Source: Tetranychus cinnabarinus (Eukaryota > Arthropoda > Arachnida > Trombidiformes > Tetranychidae). From it: a stretch of DNA of 64,000 nucleotides. The notes under the pieces are model-generated. The model searched no databases. It had not been told where the DNA came from and was given only the letters and a program-made list of their open reading frames with translations. Location: positions 5,657,001-5,721,000 of the forward strand of contig WHVY01000002.1 of assembly GCA_022266195.1 (NCBI GenBank). The letters run 5' to 3'. A program made the translations under genes and the position numbers. This document shows, piece by piece, positions 1 through 10,405 of the stretch (within the stretch, counting starts at the first letter, position 1; each line of letters begins with the position of its first letter).

Positions 1-227
1 GATTGGGAAAGAGACGAAAAAATGACAAAAAAATAAATGTAAACAAATGATTTTTGATGAAAAAAAGTTCAAAAAAATCAAGAAAAATTAAAGGGATTGT
101 TAGTGGCGCCATCACATTCTGCCCATTTCCCAATTCTTATCTATTCATTATCTATTATTTACACTTTATTACCTAACTGACTACATCGTGCATAGTGCAA
201 TTATTTTTAATTTAAAGTGTGTCACAC
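1..227 (+). promoter_or_regulatory. 5' flank of the first BTB-BACK copy
   Basis: AT-rich upstream region. The last 70 bases (about 160-227) closely resemble bases 20990-21063, upstream of the broken copy at 21064: both contain TAACTGACTACAT, a GTG-rich stretch and TTTAAAGTGTG just before the ATG. The two copies therefore form a subgroup with its own promoter type. A GGCGCC block near 105 recurs near 15950 and 20817. Transcription start not determined. Confidence 0.4.
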
Positions 228-574
228 ATGGATTCAACAGAAACTACTGACCAATTTACAATCGTAAATCGATCCACGGAACATCGTATCAGTAAAAAAC
301 TAATTCGCAAAGTGCCTTATTTTGACAAAATGTTGAGCCATGATCTATTGGAGTCGAAGGAAAACAAAGTTAAACTGGATTTCGATGAACAAGCTCTCAA
401 TTTGATTCTTATTTGGTTGGAATTCGGTCTTATTTTCATTGAAATGGATAACGTAATAAACTTGTGCACCATTGCTGACTATTTTGGTGTCAACAATTAT
501 TTGATAGATGATTGTATAAGTCATTTTCATGACAACTTTTCAATTGAACATCTTCCTGTCGTCATACCACAAGT
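228..574 (+). pseudogene. BTB-BACK gene copy 1, exon 1 5' part, cut by copia element
   Basis: ATG at 228 starts the family N-terminus, with the conserved blocks LTIVNRS-like, HRISKKLIRKVPYF and ESKENKV. This is the BTB fold, about 115 residues. The coding sequence stops matching the family at 574, where the copia element begins directly after a CAAGT target site. The rest of the exon resumes in the same frame at 7359 on the far side of the element, so the insertion itself broke an otherwise continuous exon. An upstream in-frame GTG at 219 is less likely as the start, because every paralogue starts at the equivalent of 228. Exon 2 of this copy carries independent lesions (see 7354-9141). Confidence 0.88.
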
Positions 575-1620
575 TGTTGGTTTGAGGCAAAAAATTTATT
601 GAACGTAAAGAAAGGTTTACAAGTTTACTTCTCTGGGTCTACATCACAACTGTTGTTGGGTTAAGGTTAACTCTTATTTTTAAGAGAAGATTCAAATTTA
701 CTTTTTAACTGACATTTTCATTACAAAGACATTTGTAAGATAACCTTTAGGTTATTGGAGTAAAAACTGGTTTAGTGAAAGGATAAGTTAAGGAGAAAGT
801 ATTGAGAGGAAAAATGAAGTAATTATGTTTGAGCTTTTTAAAGCTAAGTTGGACATTTGTGAAGCACACTGCGAAGGGTTGAGTTAATAGTTGTATTCTG
901 AAGATGATCTTAGTTAGTGACAATTAGTAATATGAGTCGGATTTGAATGACTCAAGAAAATCATTAATTAATATGAGAATTAAGGAAATATCATGTTTTG
1001 GTTAATTTTAGAGGAATCATTAAGTTTAATTTAATGAAACTTATATCATTCGAAAGAGCCTGAAAAGGTCTTTCGAATGATGTACTGAGTTAATGATGAA
1101 AACATTAATTGTCTTTGAAATAAGATGATCCTTTGAAATATTCAATATTATTGAGAAAACATGAAAGTTAAATTATGTCGGTTTGTAGCTCGACACTGGA
1201 TGAAGTTACAGACATGAAAAATATATTAATTAAAAGTATTTTAGATGCTCTTTCTAATGGTATGTTGATTGTCTTTGTCGGTTGTTTAATTCTGTTAATT
1301 TAGTGGGGTCGCCAGGATGACTTTACCCATTATATTCCCTATGTGAATACATAGACTTTTGACGTCGGGCAAGTTAATGTTTTAAGAGATCGAATCAAGT
1401 TACAGTAATCAATTATATATCATTAGTTAGAGCTCGAAGAGACGAAGCTAATGATATATAAATAAATGTTGAAAATTATGTTATTGATGAATAGATGATG
1501 ACCCGAGTTTGAGTCCAAAAAGTAAAAAAAATTGAAAAATTTAAGGTTAAATGAAATTAATGATAAATATGCTTCTAAGAGTGAATCTGTTGTAGTCATG
1601 AGGTCTGATTACAACCAACA
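575..1620 (-). repeat. copia 3' LTR (element orientation)
   Basis: 1046 bp, TG...CA ends, direct repeat of 6308-7353. It contains two strong hairpins: stem arms 1045-1057 and 1069-1081 (13 bp), and a second around 1414-1460 with arms built on TATATCATTAG and its complement. Such stems are candidates for RNA processing or terminator structures; their function is inferred. Confidence 0.97.
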
Positions 1621-1633
1621 CCTTCCCTTGCTT
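1621..1633 (-). other. copia polypurine tract
   Basis: On the minus strand the 13 bases next to the 3' LTR read AAGCAAGGGAAGG, purine-rich with one C. The position immediately before the LTR fits a plus-strand priming site. Confidence 0.8.
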
Positions 1634-1849
1634 CACACATGTCCTTACAAAAAATAGTTATGAGTAAAATGAATGAAATAATAAAATGAGTTACATTGAT
1701 TGGTAAATGTATTGTTAATTGTAATTACTGCTTTTAGGTTAATTCAAATCAAAAATTATATTAATATCAAAGTAAAAAATGAACATCATGTACTCAGAAT
1801 GTTTGTTCGGTTATGGTTTTGTGCATCAAATGAAAGTAAAGTAAGAAAA

Positions 1850-4800
1850 TCATGAAATGTTTAATAATTGTTTGCAGTGATTAAAGGATGGAGAGCAAAG
1901 TGATTTGGTTAACATGTCTGCAGGTTGATCTTTTGTTGAAATGAAATAAATCTTAATAAAACCTTGTTCTTGATAATCGCGAATAGCGTGAAAACGAATG
2001 TCAATGTGTTTGGTTCGTTGATGAAATACATTATTTCTGGTTAATAATATCGCGCCTTGATTGTCATTCATAATTTTTATTGGTAATGTAATGTTGATCG
2101 AAAGATCTTTAAATAATTGAATGTACCAAAGTACATCTTTCATACATTCAGCAATGGAAACATATTCAGCTTCGGTTGTTGATTGAGCTACACTTCTTTG
2201 TAGTCTTGAACACCAAGAAATCGGTGATTTTGCTAAGGTAACAACAAAACCTGATGTTGATTTTCTGGTAACAACCTCAGCAGCATAATCAGCATCGGCA
2301 TAACCGATCAAATCAAAATTATCAGGTGAATAACAATAACTAATACCAACATTAACAGTACCTTTCAAATATCTAAAAACTCTTTTAATTGCTTTCCAAT
2401 GCTCTTCATTATGTTTAACATTAAATTGACTTGCTTTATTTATTTGAAATGTAATATCAGGACGACTGATAATTGATAAATAAAGCAAAGCTCCAACAGC
2501 TTCTTGATATGGGATTTTGGGATCTGATTCGGTTTCAGACGGAAGTAATTTAATGTTAGTATCACCTGGAGTAGAGACTGGTTTACAATCAAACATGTTA
2601 AATCTTTTGAGCAATTCTTTTATGTAATATGATTGTTTGATTGAAATCTTAGATCGATCAGATGACTGTACGATCTCCATTCCAACAAATATTTCAGGTG
2701 AATGTATTTTAATTTCAAACTCGGTTTTCAATGCATTTGAAAAATTAATCAACTCCGATTCAGAGGTACTCGAAATGAGACCATCATCAACATAAATTAC
2801 TACAATAATTAAATTGTTTCCATCGGACTTTGAATAAACACAGTTGTCAGCAATACTTTGTTTAAATGATAACTTCAATAAAAATTCATTAATTCTAGCA
2901 TTCCATTGACGAGGAGCCTGTTTGAGACCATAAAGGCCGCGTTTTAATTTTAGTATTTTATTAGGATTAGATTCAAAACCAGGTGGATGGTTCATGTAAA
3001 TATCTTCTTCAAGTTTACCATAAAGAAAAGCTGTCTTAACATCAAACTGAACAAGGAACATTCTGTATTGACAGGTAATGGCGAGGATGGCTCGAATGGA
3101 ATCGTATCGAGCAACAGGACTAAAAGTCTCAAAATAGTCAATTCCTGATTTCTGAGCATAACCACGAGCAACTAATCTCGCTTTGAATCTATCAATAGAT
3201 CCATCAATTTTTCTTTTAATTCGGAAGACCCAACGACAATCAATTGGACTTTTATCTTCAGGTAAGTCAACAAGTTCAAAGACATTATTTTGTTTCAGTG
3301 AATTCAACTCTTCTAACATTGCCTTATACCACTGATTTCGGTTAACACTATTCATCGCTTCATTGTAGGTATTTGGTTCATCATTTTTGTGAACAATTTC
3401 ATGTGCAATTTGAGCAACATTTTCTTTATCAATTTCATTATTATCATTCTCTTTTTCAACTGTTTCATTATTTTTATCATTTTCATTTGTTTCAATTTCT
3501 CTGTTGTATCTGACGATTTCCTCGAAGTCATTAGTTTGCTCATTCATTACTTGGTCAATAGCTTCTTGAGCATCACACTGATTATCTAAAAATTTAGCGT
3601 CTCTAATTACGGTAACAAAATTTCTTGTAGGATCAAAAACCTTGAAGTTACTTGTGGTATCAGTGTAACCAACAAATATATACTTTTTAGATTTTGGATC
3701 CCATTTCTTGCAAAAAGAAGCATTTAGTTTACCATAAACTACACAACCAAAAACATGTAAATGATTGTAAGTTGGTTTCTTTTTATACCAAAGCTCGAAA
3801 GAAGAGACATTATTTAATTTTTTATTAGGAACAATATTCAAGATATAAGCAGCTGTGTGCATTGATTCAGGCCATAAAAATTTAGGAAGATTTGCTCCTA
3901 ACAACATTGTTCTTGCTGCTTCTGTAATTGTTCTGTTTTCTCGCTCTATTAGGCCATTTTGTTGTGGACAATAAGGTGCTGAAAGTTCGTGTTTAATTGA
4001 TTTTGAATTAAGTAAATCTTTTACTCTCGAATCAATAAATTCACCACCATTATCGCTTCTCATTATTTTAACTTGATTGCCAGTACATTTCTCAGCAAAC
4101 CTTATATATGTTTCTAATGAAGCAAATGTATCAGACTTTTGTTTAAGAAAAAATAGACTTCTAAAAGATGAACATTCATCTTTAATAACTAAGGCGAATC
4201 TCGAGCCTGACAATGATTCGACTTCCATTGGACCTTGCAAGTCACAATGAAATGACTCACCAACATTGAAGTCTCTTTTAGGTTTAGATTGGTAAGGCTT
4301 TCTCGCAAATTTACCTTTCAAACAACTTTCACAGGTAAACTCATTAACATTAACATCACCTTTTATTGGTGGTAAAATTTTATTTCTTGACATTTCAATT
4401 ATTTTGTGAACATTGATGTGGGCTAATCTTTCATGCCAATCCATTAACGAGAAGTTGTTGGTCAACATTATAAAGTTATTTTCATTTCTCACTGTTCTCA
4501 TTCTCATCCACATTGAGTTACCAACTGTTTCAATTTTAGTAATTACTTGTTCTATTTCAGGGTCGTAAATTTCTGCACTAAATCGCGAAGATATTAATTT
4601 ATAATTTTTCTGCATTGTTTGAACCCAAGAAAATAAATTGAAGCGACCAAAATTTGGTACGAATAAAACATCAGTCAATTTACCGCGAATCCATTTTTCA
4701 CCATTGAAGCTATCAACTAAGACATCACCTTTAGCAATTGCTTGAACCTTACTTCCATTACCAATAGTAAGTTCAATTGGTTCAGCTAAATCAGACAAAC

Positions 4801-6094
4801 TAATAAAGTTATTAATATTTCCGGTGATGTGGAAAGATGCTCCTGTATCCATTAACCATTCTAATTCATTATAAGCATTGAAGTTGTGACAATAAGCAAA
4901 ATTAAAATTTTCAGAGTTATTTTGAGAGGTATTGTTAGTTGGAGCATTTTCATCATTTCTGTTTGAATTGGACTCAGAATTAGAGTTAAAATTATTTTGT
5001 TGATTAGGTTGAATGTTGTTTGCAAAATTATTGTTTCTGTTTGAACCTCTGTAATTTTGATTAGTATTTCTCTCTCTGTTCGAGTAATTATTCCGATTAT
5101 AGCTATTGCTGCTTGAATAGCGATTATTACTGCTGTTGTTATTATTGTTAAAGTTACTGTTACTGTTTGAATTAGGTTTATTGTTATTACCATGACTGTT
5201 ATTGAAATTTTTATTATAATTGTTGTTGTTGTTAAATCTGTTTGAGTATCGAAAATTGTTTCTGTTACTGTTGTAATTATTATTATAACCATTTCTTTGA
5301 TAATTATTATTTTTAAAGTCAGTCTTGTGACCGTAACTGTTTCTGTAATTTGCTGACTTCCGACAATACTTAGCTATGTGACCTTTGCCACCACATTCAT
5401 TACAAATTTTTATTCTTGGTCGCGAGTTTACAGCATTAGCTTTGACCAATAAAGCTTCACCAGATTTTGTTTTATTATTAATTCGTTTTTCAACCAAAAG
5501 CAAATTTTGTTTCATTACAGATAACTTGATTTGTGCACCTTCAATTATCTTACATTCAACACTTTCTTTAAAAACTTCATATTCAGAAGGTAAATCATCA
5601 AGAACTTTTAATATCAATTCATTTTCATCTATTTTCACTCCTACCGCGAACAGTTGCTGAGTAATTGTTTCAAGCTGATTAAAGTAACTAAGAACAGTAT
5701 GTGATGAGGTAAATTTCAATTCGGATAATTTTCTTTTGTGATGCCAAACATTCTGAGTTGCTCGTTGTTCTTTATAATCTAAAATATTTGAGTACATTTG
5801 GGCTGACGTTTTACAAGCAGTAATTAAATTAACAATACTTACAGGTATCGATGAAGTCATAATGGTTGCAATGGTGGCATCTTTTCTCTTCCATTGATCA
5901 ATTTGCTTCGTTCGAGCAGCATGTTCTCTCGACTCGACTTCACCTTCTTCCAGTGGCAATGGTTCTGGACACGGCTCCTTGCCCAACAAAATATCCAATC
6001 CTCCTTTGGATGCAGCAATTCTTTCAACATTAATCTTCCATAGTGGGTAGTTGAGTTCGTCAAGTTTGACAATATTAAATTCACGTTCAGTCAT
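1850..6094 (-). CDS. copia Gag-Pol polyprotein, 1414 aa, intact
   Basis: Single open frame with the Ty1/copia domain order. The gag domain of the UBN2 type covers about residues 1-220. A zinc knuckle (CX2CX4HX4C) lies near 231-244, followed by an Asn/Ser-rich stretch at about 245-410. The aspartic protease has DTGA near 415. The integrase HHCC zinc domain lies near 553-590 and its catalytic core near 620-715 (D, D of SDNGGEF, E of ERE). Reverse transcriptase follows, with YVDD near 1100, and then RNase H (DADY near 1263, TEAEY near 1310). Integrase before RT defines copia rather than gypsy. All key residues are present and no stop interrupts the frame, so the protein looks functional. Gag and Pol share one frame without a stop or shift between them. 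Confidence 0.97.
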   Translation of the reverse strand: MTEREFNIVKLDELNYPLWKINVERIAASKGGLDILLGKEPCPEPLPLEEGEVESREHAARTKQIDQWKRKDATIATIMTSSIPVSIVNLITACKTSAQMYSNILDYKEQRATQNVWHHKRKLSELKFTSSHTVLSYFNQLETITQQLFAVGVKIDENELILKVLDDLPSEYEVFKESVECKIIEGAQIKLSVMKQNLLLVEKRINNKTKSGEALLVKANAVNSRPRIKICNECGGKGHIAKYCRKSANYRNSYGHKTDFKNNNYQRNGYNNNYNSNRNNFRYSNRFNNNNNYNKNFNNSHGNNNKPNSNSNSNFNNNNNSSNNRYSSSNSYNRNNYSNRERNTNQNYRGSNRNNNFANNIQPNQQNNFNSNSESNSNRNDENAPTNNTSQNNSENFNFAYCHNFNAYNELEWLMDTGASFHITGNINNFISLSDLAEPIELTIGNGSKVQAIAKGDVLVDSFNGEKWIRGKLTDVLFVPNFGRFNLFSWVQTMQKNYKLISSRFSAEIYDPEIEQVITKIETVGNSMWMRMRTVRNENNFIMLTNNFSLMDWHERLAHINVHKIIEMSRNKILPPIKGDVNVNEFTCESCLKGKFARKPYQSKPKRDFNVGESFHCDLQGPMEVESLSGSRFALVIKDECSSFRSLFFLKQKSDTFASLETYIRFAEKCTGNQVKIMRSDNGGEFIDSRVKDLLNSKSIKHELSAPYCPQQNGLIERENRTITEAARTMLLGANLPKFLWPESMHTAAYILNIVPNKKLNNVSSFELWYKKKPTYNHLHVFGCVVYGKLNASFCKKWDPKSKKYIFVGYTDTTSNFKVFDPTRNFVTVIRDAKFLDNQCDAQEAIDQVMNEQTNDFEEIVRYNREIETNENDKNNETVEKENDNNEIDKENVAQIAHEIVHKNDEPNTYNEAMNSVNRNQWYKAMLEELNSLKQNNVFELVDLPEDKSPIDCRWVFRIKRKIDGSIDRFKARLVARGYAQKSGIDYFETFSPVARYDSIRAILAITCQYRMFLVQFDVKTAFLYGKLEEDIYMNHPPGFESNPNKILKLKRGLYGLKQAPRQWNARINEFLLKLSFKQSIADNCVYSKSDGNNLIIVVIYVDDGLISSTSESELINFSNALKTEFEIKIHSPEIFVGMEIVQSSDRSKISIKQSYYIKELLKRFNMFDCKPVSTPGDTNIKLLPSETESDPKIPYQEAVGALLYLSIISRPDITFQINKASQFNVKHNEEHWKAIKRVFRYLKGTVNVGISYCYSPDNFDLIGYADADYAAEVVTRKSTSGFVVTLAKSPISWCSRLQRSVAQSTTEAEYVSIAECMKDVLWYIQLFKDLSINITLPIKIMNDNQGAILLTRNNVFHQRTKHIDIRFHAIRDYQEQGFIKIYFISTKDQPADMLTKSLCSPSFNHCKQLLNIS

Positions 6095-6292
6095 TTTGTT
6101 GAGATGACAATTTTAATTGTAACGATAAAACACACAATTGAATAATTTAAATTCAATATAAATGAGCAAGAAAATTTAAGTGCGAAGCACAAAGATGAAG
6201 CTTTGAAGATGAACGAAATTTTAAGATGAAAATATGTAGTTAAACACAATAGCAAAGCTTAACACAGCAACATATAAGTTTTACAAAAACGA

Positions 6293-6307
6293 GCTGGGCC
6301 CATAACC
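6293..6307 (-). other. copia primer-binding site, initiator tRNA-Met anticodon-arm type
   Basis: On the + strand GCTGGGCCCATAACC abuts the LTR at 6308 and equals the anticodon arm of animal tRNA-iMet, including the CAU anticodon. In the element RNA the complement forms the primer site. Drosophila copia is known to prime from the same internal tRNA-iMet fragment, not from the tRNA 3' end. Confidence 0.88.
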
Positions 6308-7353
6308 TGTTGGTTTGAGGCAAAAAATTTATTGAACGTAAAGAAAGGTTTACAAGTTTACTTCTCTGGGTCTACATCACAACTGTTGTTGGGTTAAGGT
6401 TAACTCTTATTTTTAAGAGAAGATTCAAATTTACTTTTTAACTGACATTTTCATTACAAAGACATTTGTAAGATAACCTTTAGGTTATTGGAGTAAAAAC
6501 TGGTTTAGTGAAAGGATAAGTTAAGGAGAAAGTATTGAGAGGAAAAATGAAGTAATTATGTTTGAGCTTTTTAAAGCTAAGTTGGACATTTGTGAAGCAC
6601 ACTGCGAAGGGTTGAGTTAATAGTTGTATTCTGAAGATGATCTTAGTTAGTGACAATTAGTAATATGAGTCGGATTTGAATGACTCAAGAAAATCATTAA
6701 TTAATATGAGAATTAAGGAAATATCATGTTTTGGTTAATTTTAGAGGAATCATTAAGTTTAATTTAATGAAACTTATATCATTCGAAAGAGCCTGAAAAG
6801 GTCTTTCGAATGATGTACTGAGTTAATGATGAAAACATTAATTGTCTTTGAAATAAGATGATCCTTTGAAATATTCAATATTATTGAGAAAACATGAAAG
6901 TTAAATTATGTCGGTTTGTAGCTCGACACTGGATGAAGTTACAGACATGAAAAATATATTAATTAAAAGTATTTTAGATGCTCTTTCTAATGGTATGTTG
7001 ATTGTCTTTGTCGGTTGTTTAATTCTGTTAATTTAGTGGGGTCGCCAGGATGACTTTACCCATTATATTCCCTATGTGAATACATAGACTTTTGACGTCG
7101 GGCAAGTTAATGTTTTAAGAGATCGAATCAAGTTACAGTAATCAATTATATATCATTAGTTAGAGCTCGAAGAGACGAAGCTAATGATATATAAATAAAT
7201 GTTGAAAATTATGTTATTGATGAATAGATGATGACCCGAGTTTGAGTCCAAAAAGTAAAAAAAATTGAAAAATTTAAGGTTAAATGAAATTAATGATAAA
7301 TATGCTTCTAAGAGTGAATCTGTTGTAGTCATGAGGTCTGATTACAACCAACA
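6308..7353 (-). repeat. copia 5' LTR (element orientation)
   Basis: 1046 bp, same length and apparently the same sequence as 575-1620. The hairpins lie at 6778-6814 and about 7147-7193. It is followed on the + strand by the duplicated target CAAGT at 7354-7358. Confidence 0.97.
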
Positions 7354-8447
7354 CAAGTTACTCCAACATCTAAGTTGATAAACTCTCGTGCTCTTAATGT
7401 TTTCATTTGTCGATACTTCACAAAAATAGTGAACACAACTGCTTGGTTGGATTATCCTATTGAGACCATTGAATTTGTTTGTGCTTTGGACCTTATGATT
7501 TACTCAGAAGTGCAGGTTTTCGATGCAATCATAAGATGGATCAAATTAAAGAAAAATCCTAGAAAGTCGTATCTTAAAAGATTGGTAAAGTTAATCCGAT
7601 GGTGCCACTTGGAATGTAAAGATTTGGCTGAAATAAAGAAAAATAAATACGTGAAATCTTTAAAATTTGAACCAAAATTATGTTCTCGTGACAAATCTGG
7701 TTGTGATTGCAGTATTGATCGAACTAAACAGAACTTTTTTATTATCATTGATCAATCGGATGCTGCGAACTTGCGAGTCAAAGTACTCAACAGATATTTT
7801 CTGCCTCTTATTAATAAAGTGGTTGAACCAGATGATTCAATGCCTTTACATCTTGTCCACAATGAACATGTGTCTGATATTTTTGATTCTGGAAGGAATA
7901 TGATTCGAATTGATTGGAAGCAGAAAAAATATCGTCTGCTTGACTATAAATCACATTATCGTAAAATTCATAAATGTCTTTTTGGAGATCAGAAAAGGTG
8001 AGTAATCTTTCCTCATTTCAATTGTTATGCCACAATCGATCTCTATCTGAATGTGATGAGCTCTGCTTATTCTTGAGTAAAACTTACTGAACTTACTTGT
8101 TAGTTATTCCCTGTATCAATTATTTTATCATTTTCCCTTCGTACATTTCAGTGGAGCTCATTCCGAGATATTATTGCCTGTTGAAAAATCCTGTTATGAA
8201 GATTGTTGGACTGTAAATTCACTTCTTGAAGCTAACGATAAGTTTATTTTGGTTCGTAGCCATGCAGATTGCTTCCAATGTTGGACAACACCAACTACTG
8301 AACAAATTGACTCTCACTTCATCGACTGTGGACACACAAGCCTGGCAACTGTTTTGAATAACAACATTTACTTACTAAAGCATAATTTTGAATTCTACCA
8401 GATCAACGTTGATAGCAAGTTCAAGTTTGGGTGGATGACAGTTGATA

Positions 8448-8889
8448 CCCGGGTTACTATTATGACCAGGAAAGAGCCTAAATTTAGCCAACTTACACAA
8501 TCAAGAGCTTGATAACGTTTTGGCACTGATTTAGCTCAAATTTTACCAATTTTTTATTGAATTTTTACCAATAATTTATTAGATTAAAAACTTGAAAAAA
8601 AGGTTATGGGATTCGAACCCAAACGCTCCGAAGCATCAGACCATCACTTTAACCACTAAGCTAAGCTTTCTTATGTTGAATAATCAATTTAAAGTAAATG
8701 CCAATAAAAAAAATGGTAATTTAGCTAAAATCTTGTCAAGAAAATTTACCAAGAATTTGGTGAACTAACAGCTAGATTCGAGTGAGAAATCAGCGCAACA
8801 AGAAATGAACGAGAGTTTGAAAAAAAATTAGCTATTCTCCCGCTCATTACCAAGTTTTTGGTAATATTTAGTTAAAAGAGTAACCCGGG
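8448..8889. mobile_element. 442-bp MITE with TA target duplication and CCCGGGTTACT ends
   Basis: Inverted termini CCCGGGTTACT...AGTAACCCGGG (11 bp perfect) are flanked by TA at 8446-8447 and 8890-8891. Removing the element and one TA restores the exon-2 frame of the host pseudogene across the site. TA duplication suggests mobilisation by a Tc1/mariner-type transposase. No coding capacity. A tRNA-like segment with a consensus B box lies inside (8600-8670, minus strand). Confidence 0.87.
8600..8670 (-). repeat. tRNA-like segment with pol III A and B boxes
   Basis: The minus strand holds TAGCTTAGTGG, an A-box match, and about 30 bases later GGTTCGAATCC, a perfect B box with a T-loop and 4-bp stem. 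The acceptor stem pairs only 5 of 7 positions and no sound anticodon arm can be drawn, so this is a decayed tRNA or a SINE-like tRNA head rather than a working tRNA gene. A T-run follows it on the minus strand, as in pol III terminators. Confidence 0.5.
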
Positions 8890-9141
8890 TAGGCTGAAAG
8901 ATTTTAACTTCGGTAATTTGCTTTTAACTTCCAGTCAAGCTAATGATGATAAAGTTTTTATTATTTAAAAGTCTACAAGAACCCTCCTTTGTTACAATGT
9001 AAAACTGCAAAATGGAGTTCAATTGGTCGAATCAGTAATTGTGATAACAGATCTGCTGATGGTCAAAGAGAATCTGATAGGCTTTTAACTTTCACCTCAA
9101 CATTTATATCGATGGACACTATTGCATCTGAACTCGGATGA

Positions 9142-10000
9142 ATGAAATAAAGATTCTAAAGTTATTTTGACAAAAAATTATTTTTCCAAGTGCCTCTAAA
9201 CTTTTATTTTATAGATTATCAATATTTAGGTCATAAAGATTTTGTTGAGAAGCCTTGACGGCTTCAATTCCAAACCGATATCAGAATACGGCTTAGAAAA
9301 AATATGAAGTTTTCTAATCATCCGATTTTATCGTTCTCACTTGAAGAAATTAGATCTAATTAAATTGTATCAACAAGGCGATTTGTGCCCTCGATACTGT
9401 AATTGTGAACATGAGCGAAAAAATAAGCAATTTGTTCTAGAGCTGTTAATATTAATGATTTAAACTCACTTTTCTCAATTTTTTCTTGATCTTCAAGTTT
9501 TACAGAAATGTTCGATTAAAAAAGTTTATATCGCGTACAAATCACAGGGGGGACCCTTGGTTTTTGATGGAATTTTGAGCAGCATAAAATTTCATTTTTT
9601 TCGATTTTTTCCGATAAATTTCGAATTAGAAAACGGAAAATTATAAATAACGTGTCAAAAAAATTCTGAATCACTATTTATATGATTTTCAAAAGAATTA
9701 GCCAAATCGGTTGGCTAATCAATAAAATATTCACATTTAAAGTCATGACACATTGAGCCGGACACCCTAATAACTGTTAATTATTTTGGTTTAAAGATTT
9801 ATAAATAAGTTGAGATATCAATTGATTGAAGTGATTCAACTTCCAAGCAATATTCCAAACAATTAAACAGTTCGGTATACAGACTCCTCTTCTCGTTTAT
9901 GTATTCGCTTATTCAACTATCATCTAAAAGCCAATTAATAGAGAAATCAAATTAAAAGATTCTTCTAGGATTTTCAAAAGTGAATGTAAAAATAACTGCA
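9142..10000. other. Intergenic, no gene seen
   Basis: AT-rich, with frequent stops in all frames. Bases 9300-9480 resemble 19080-19200 and 22030-22180 (3' flank sequence shared by family duplicates). No convincing gene, RNA or transposon end was found. Confidence 0.5.
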
Positions 10001-10405
10001 TCAAATGTACTAATGGTTGTTTGGGAGGTTTCAATCTCAACCATTTTTAATTGTGCAAACAATTGTCTTGTGAATAAGATCATTTTACAAATATTGTTAA
10101 ACAATCTAACGAGTTAAACTGTTGAGAGTTATAAGCAAAGAGTGAGCTTAAATTTAACGAACATTTTCAAATTTTGTTGTCTCTTATGATTCACTTGGTA
10201 AACTGCTTAACCCGAATTTTAAGATTAATTAACAAGAGATGCCGTTTTTTCAATTGTAAATTGTGTGAAAGTCCAGTGTACCAGACAGTCTTGTTGAAGC
10301 TTCATCGTTTGTTTCACACAAACATCTTTATATTGGTTTTGCACTGTAAGTTGTATTTCAAGAAAATTTACAATATTGTGTTTAATTTAGATTTGTACAT
10401 TTACC
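10001..10405 (+). promoter_or_regulatory. Conserved upstream block of BTB subgroup b
   Basis: This 400-base flank is similar to 16370-16793, and its proximal 150 bases to 13400-13561. All three precede a BTB-BACK start codon. Shared words include ACTAATGGTTGTTTG, AGATGnCG followed by TTTT, GTGTGAAAGTCCAGT and CAGACA. Conservation beyond the coding exon shows that the duplicated unit included the promoter. Confidence 0.55.

Larger units (their letters stand above)
575..7353 (-). mobile_element. Full-length Ty1/copia LTR retrotransposon
   Basis: Complete 6779-bp element inserted in reverse orientation. It has two LTRs of 1046 bp each that start TGTTGG and end CCAACA. A perfect 5-bp target duplication (CAAGT at 570-574 and 7354-7358) flanks it. 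A tRNA-iMet-type primer site adjoins the 5' LTR, a purine tract adjoins the 3' LTR, and one uninterrupted gag-pol frame lies inside. I compared several hundred bases of the two LTRs by eye and found no difference. Identical LTRs plus an open polyprotein indicate a very recent insertion, and the element may still be active. LTRs over 1 kb are long for copia elements; Drosophila copia LTRs are under 300 bp. Confidence 0.97.
7354..9141 (+). pseudogene. BTB-BACK gene copy 1, rest of exon 1 and broken exon 2
   Basis: Exon 1 resumes in frame after the copia target duplication with the BACK domain and the conserved C-terminal block, and ends at a donor (AAAAG/GTGAGT, 7997/7998). Exon 2 starts at 8152 after a CAG acceptor and keeps the phase. 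It is intact to about 8445, where a 442-bp MITE is inserted. With the MITE removed the frame would continue, but it meets TAA at 8966-8968. A single-base loss lies further on, within a stretch reading AATGTAAAACTGC (about 8997-9009); after it the family C-terminus continues in another frame up to 9141. The copy is therefore dead three times over: copia, MITE, stop plus frameshift. The same 1-base loss occurs in the fragment at 12590. Confidence 0.88.

Noticed and set aside
3389..3589. Open frame on + strand inside copia
   Set aside because: Antisense of the polyprotein's Asn/Glu-rich linker; composition effect with no features.
4861..5292. 143-codon Ile/Thr-rich frame on the minus strand
   Set aside because: Shifted reading of the Asn-rich gag repeat; low complexity, overlaps the real frame.
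8600..8670. Functional tRNA gene on the minus strand
   Set aside because: A and B boxes are good, but the acceptor stem is mismatched and no anticodon arm forms; it lies inside a MITE.
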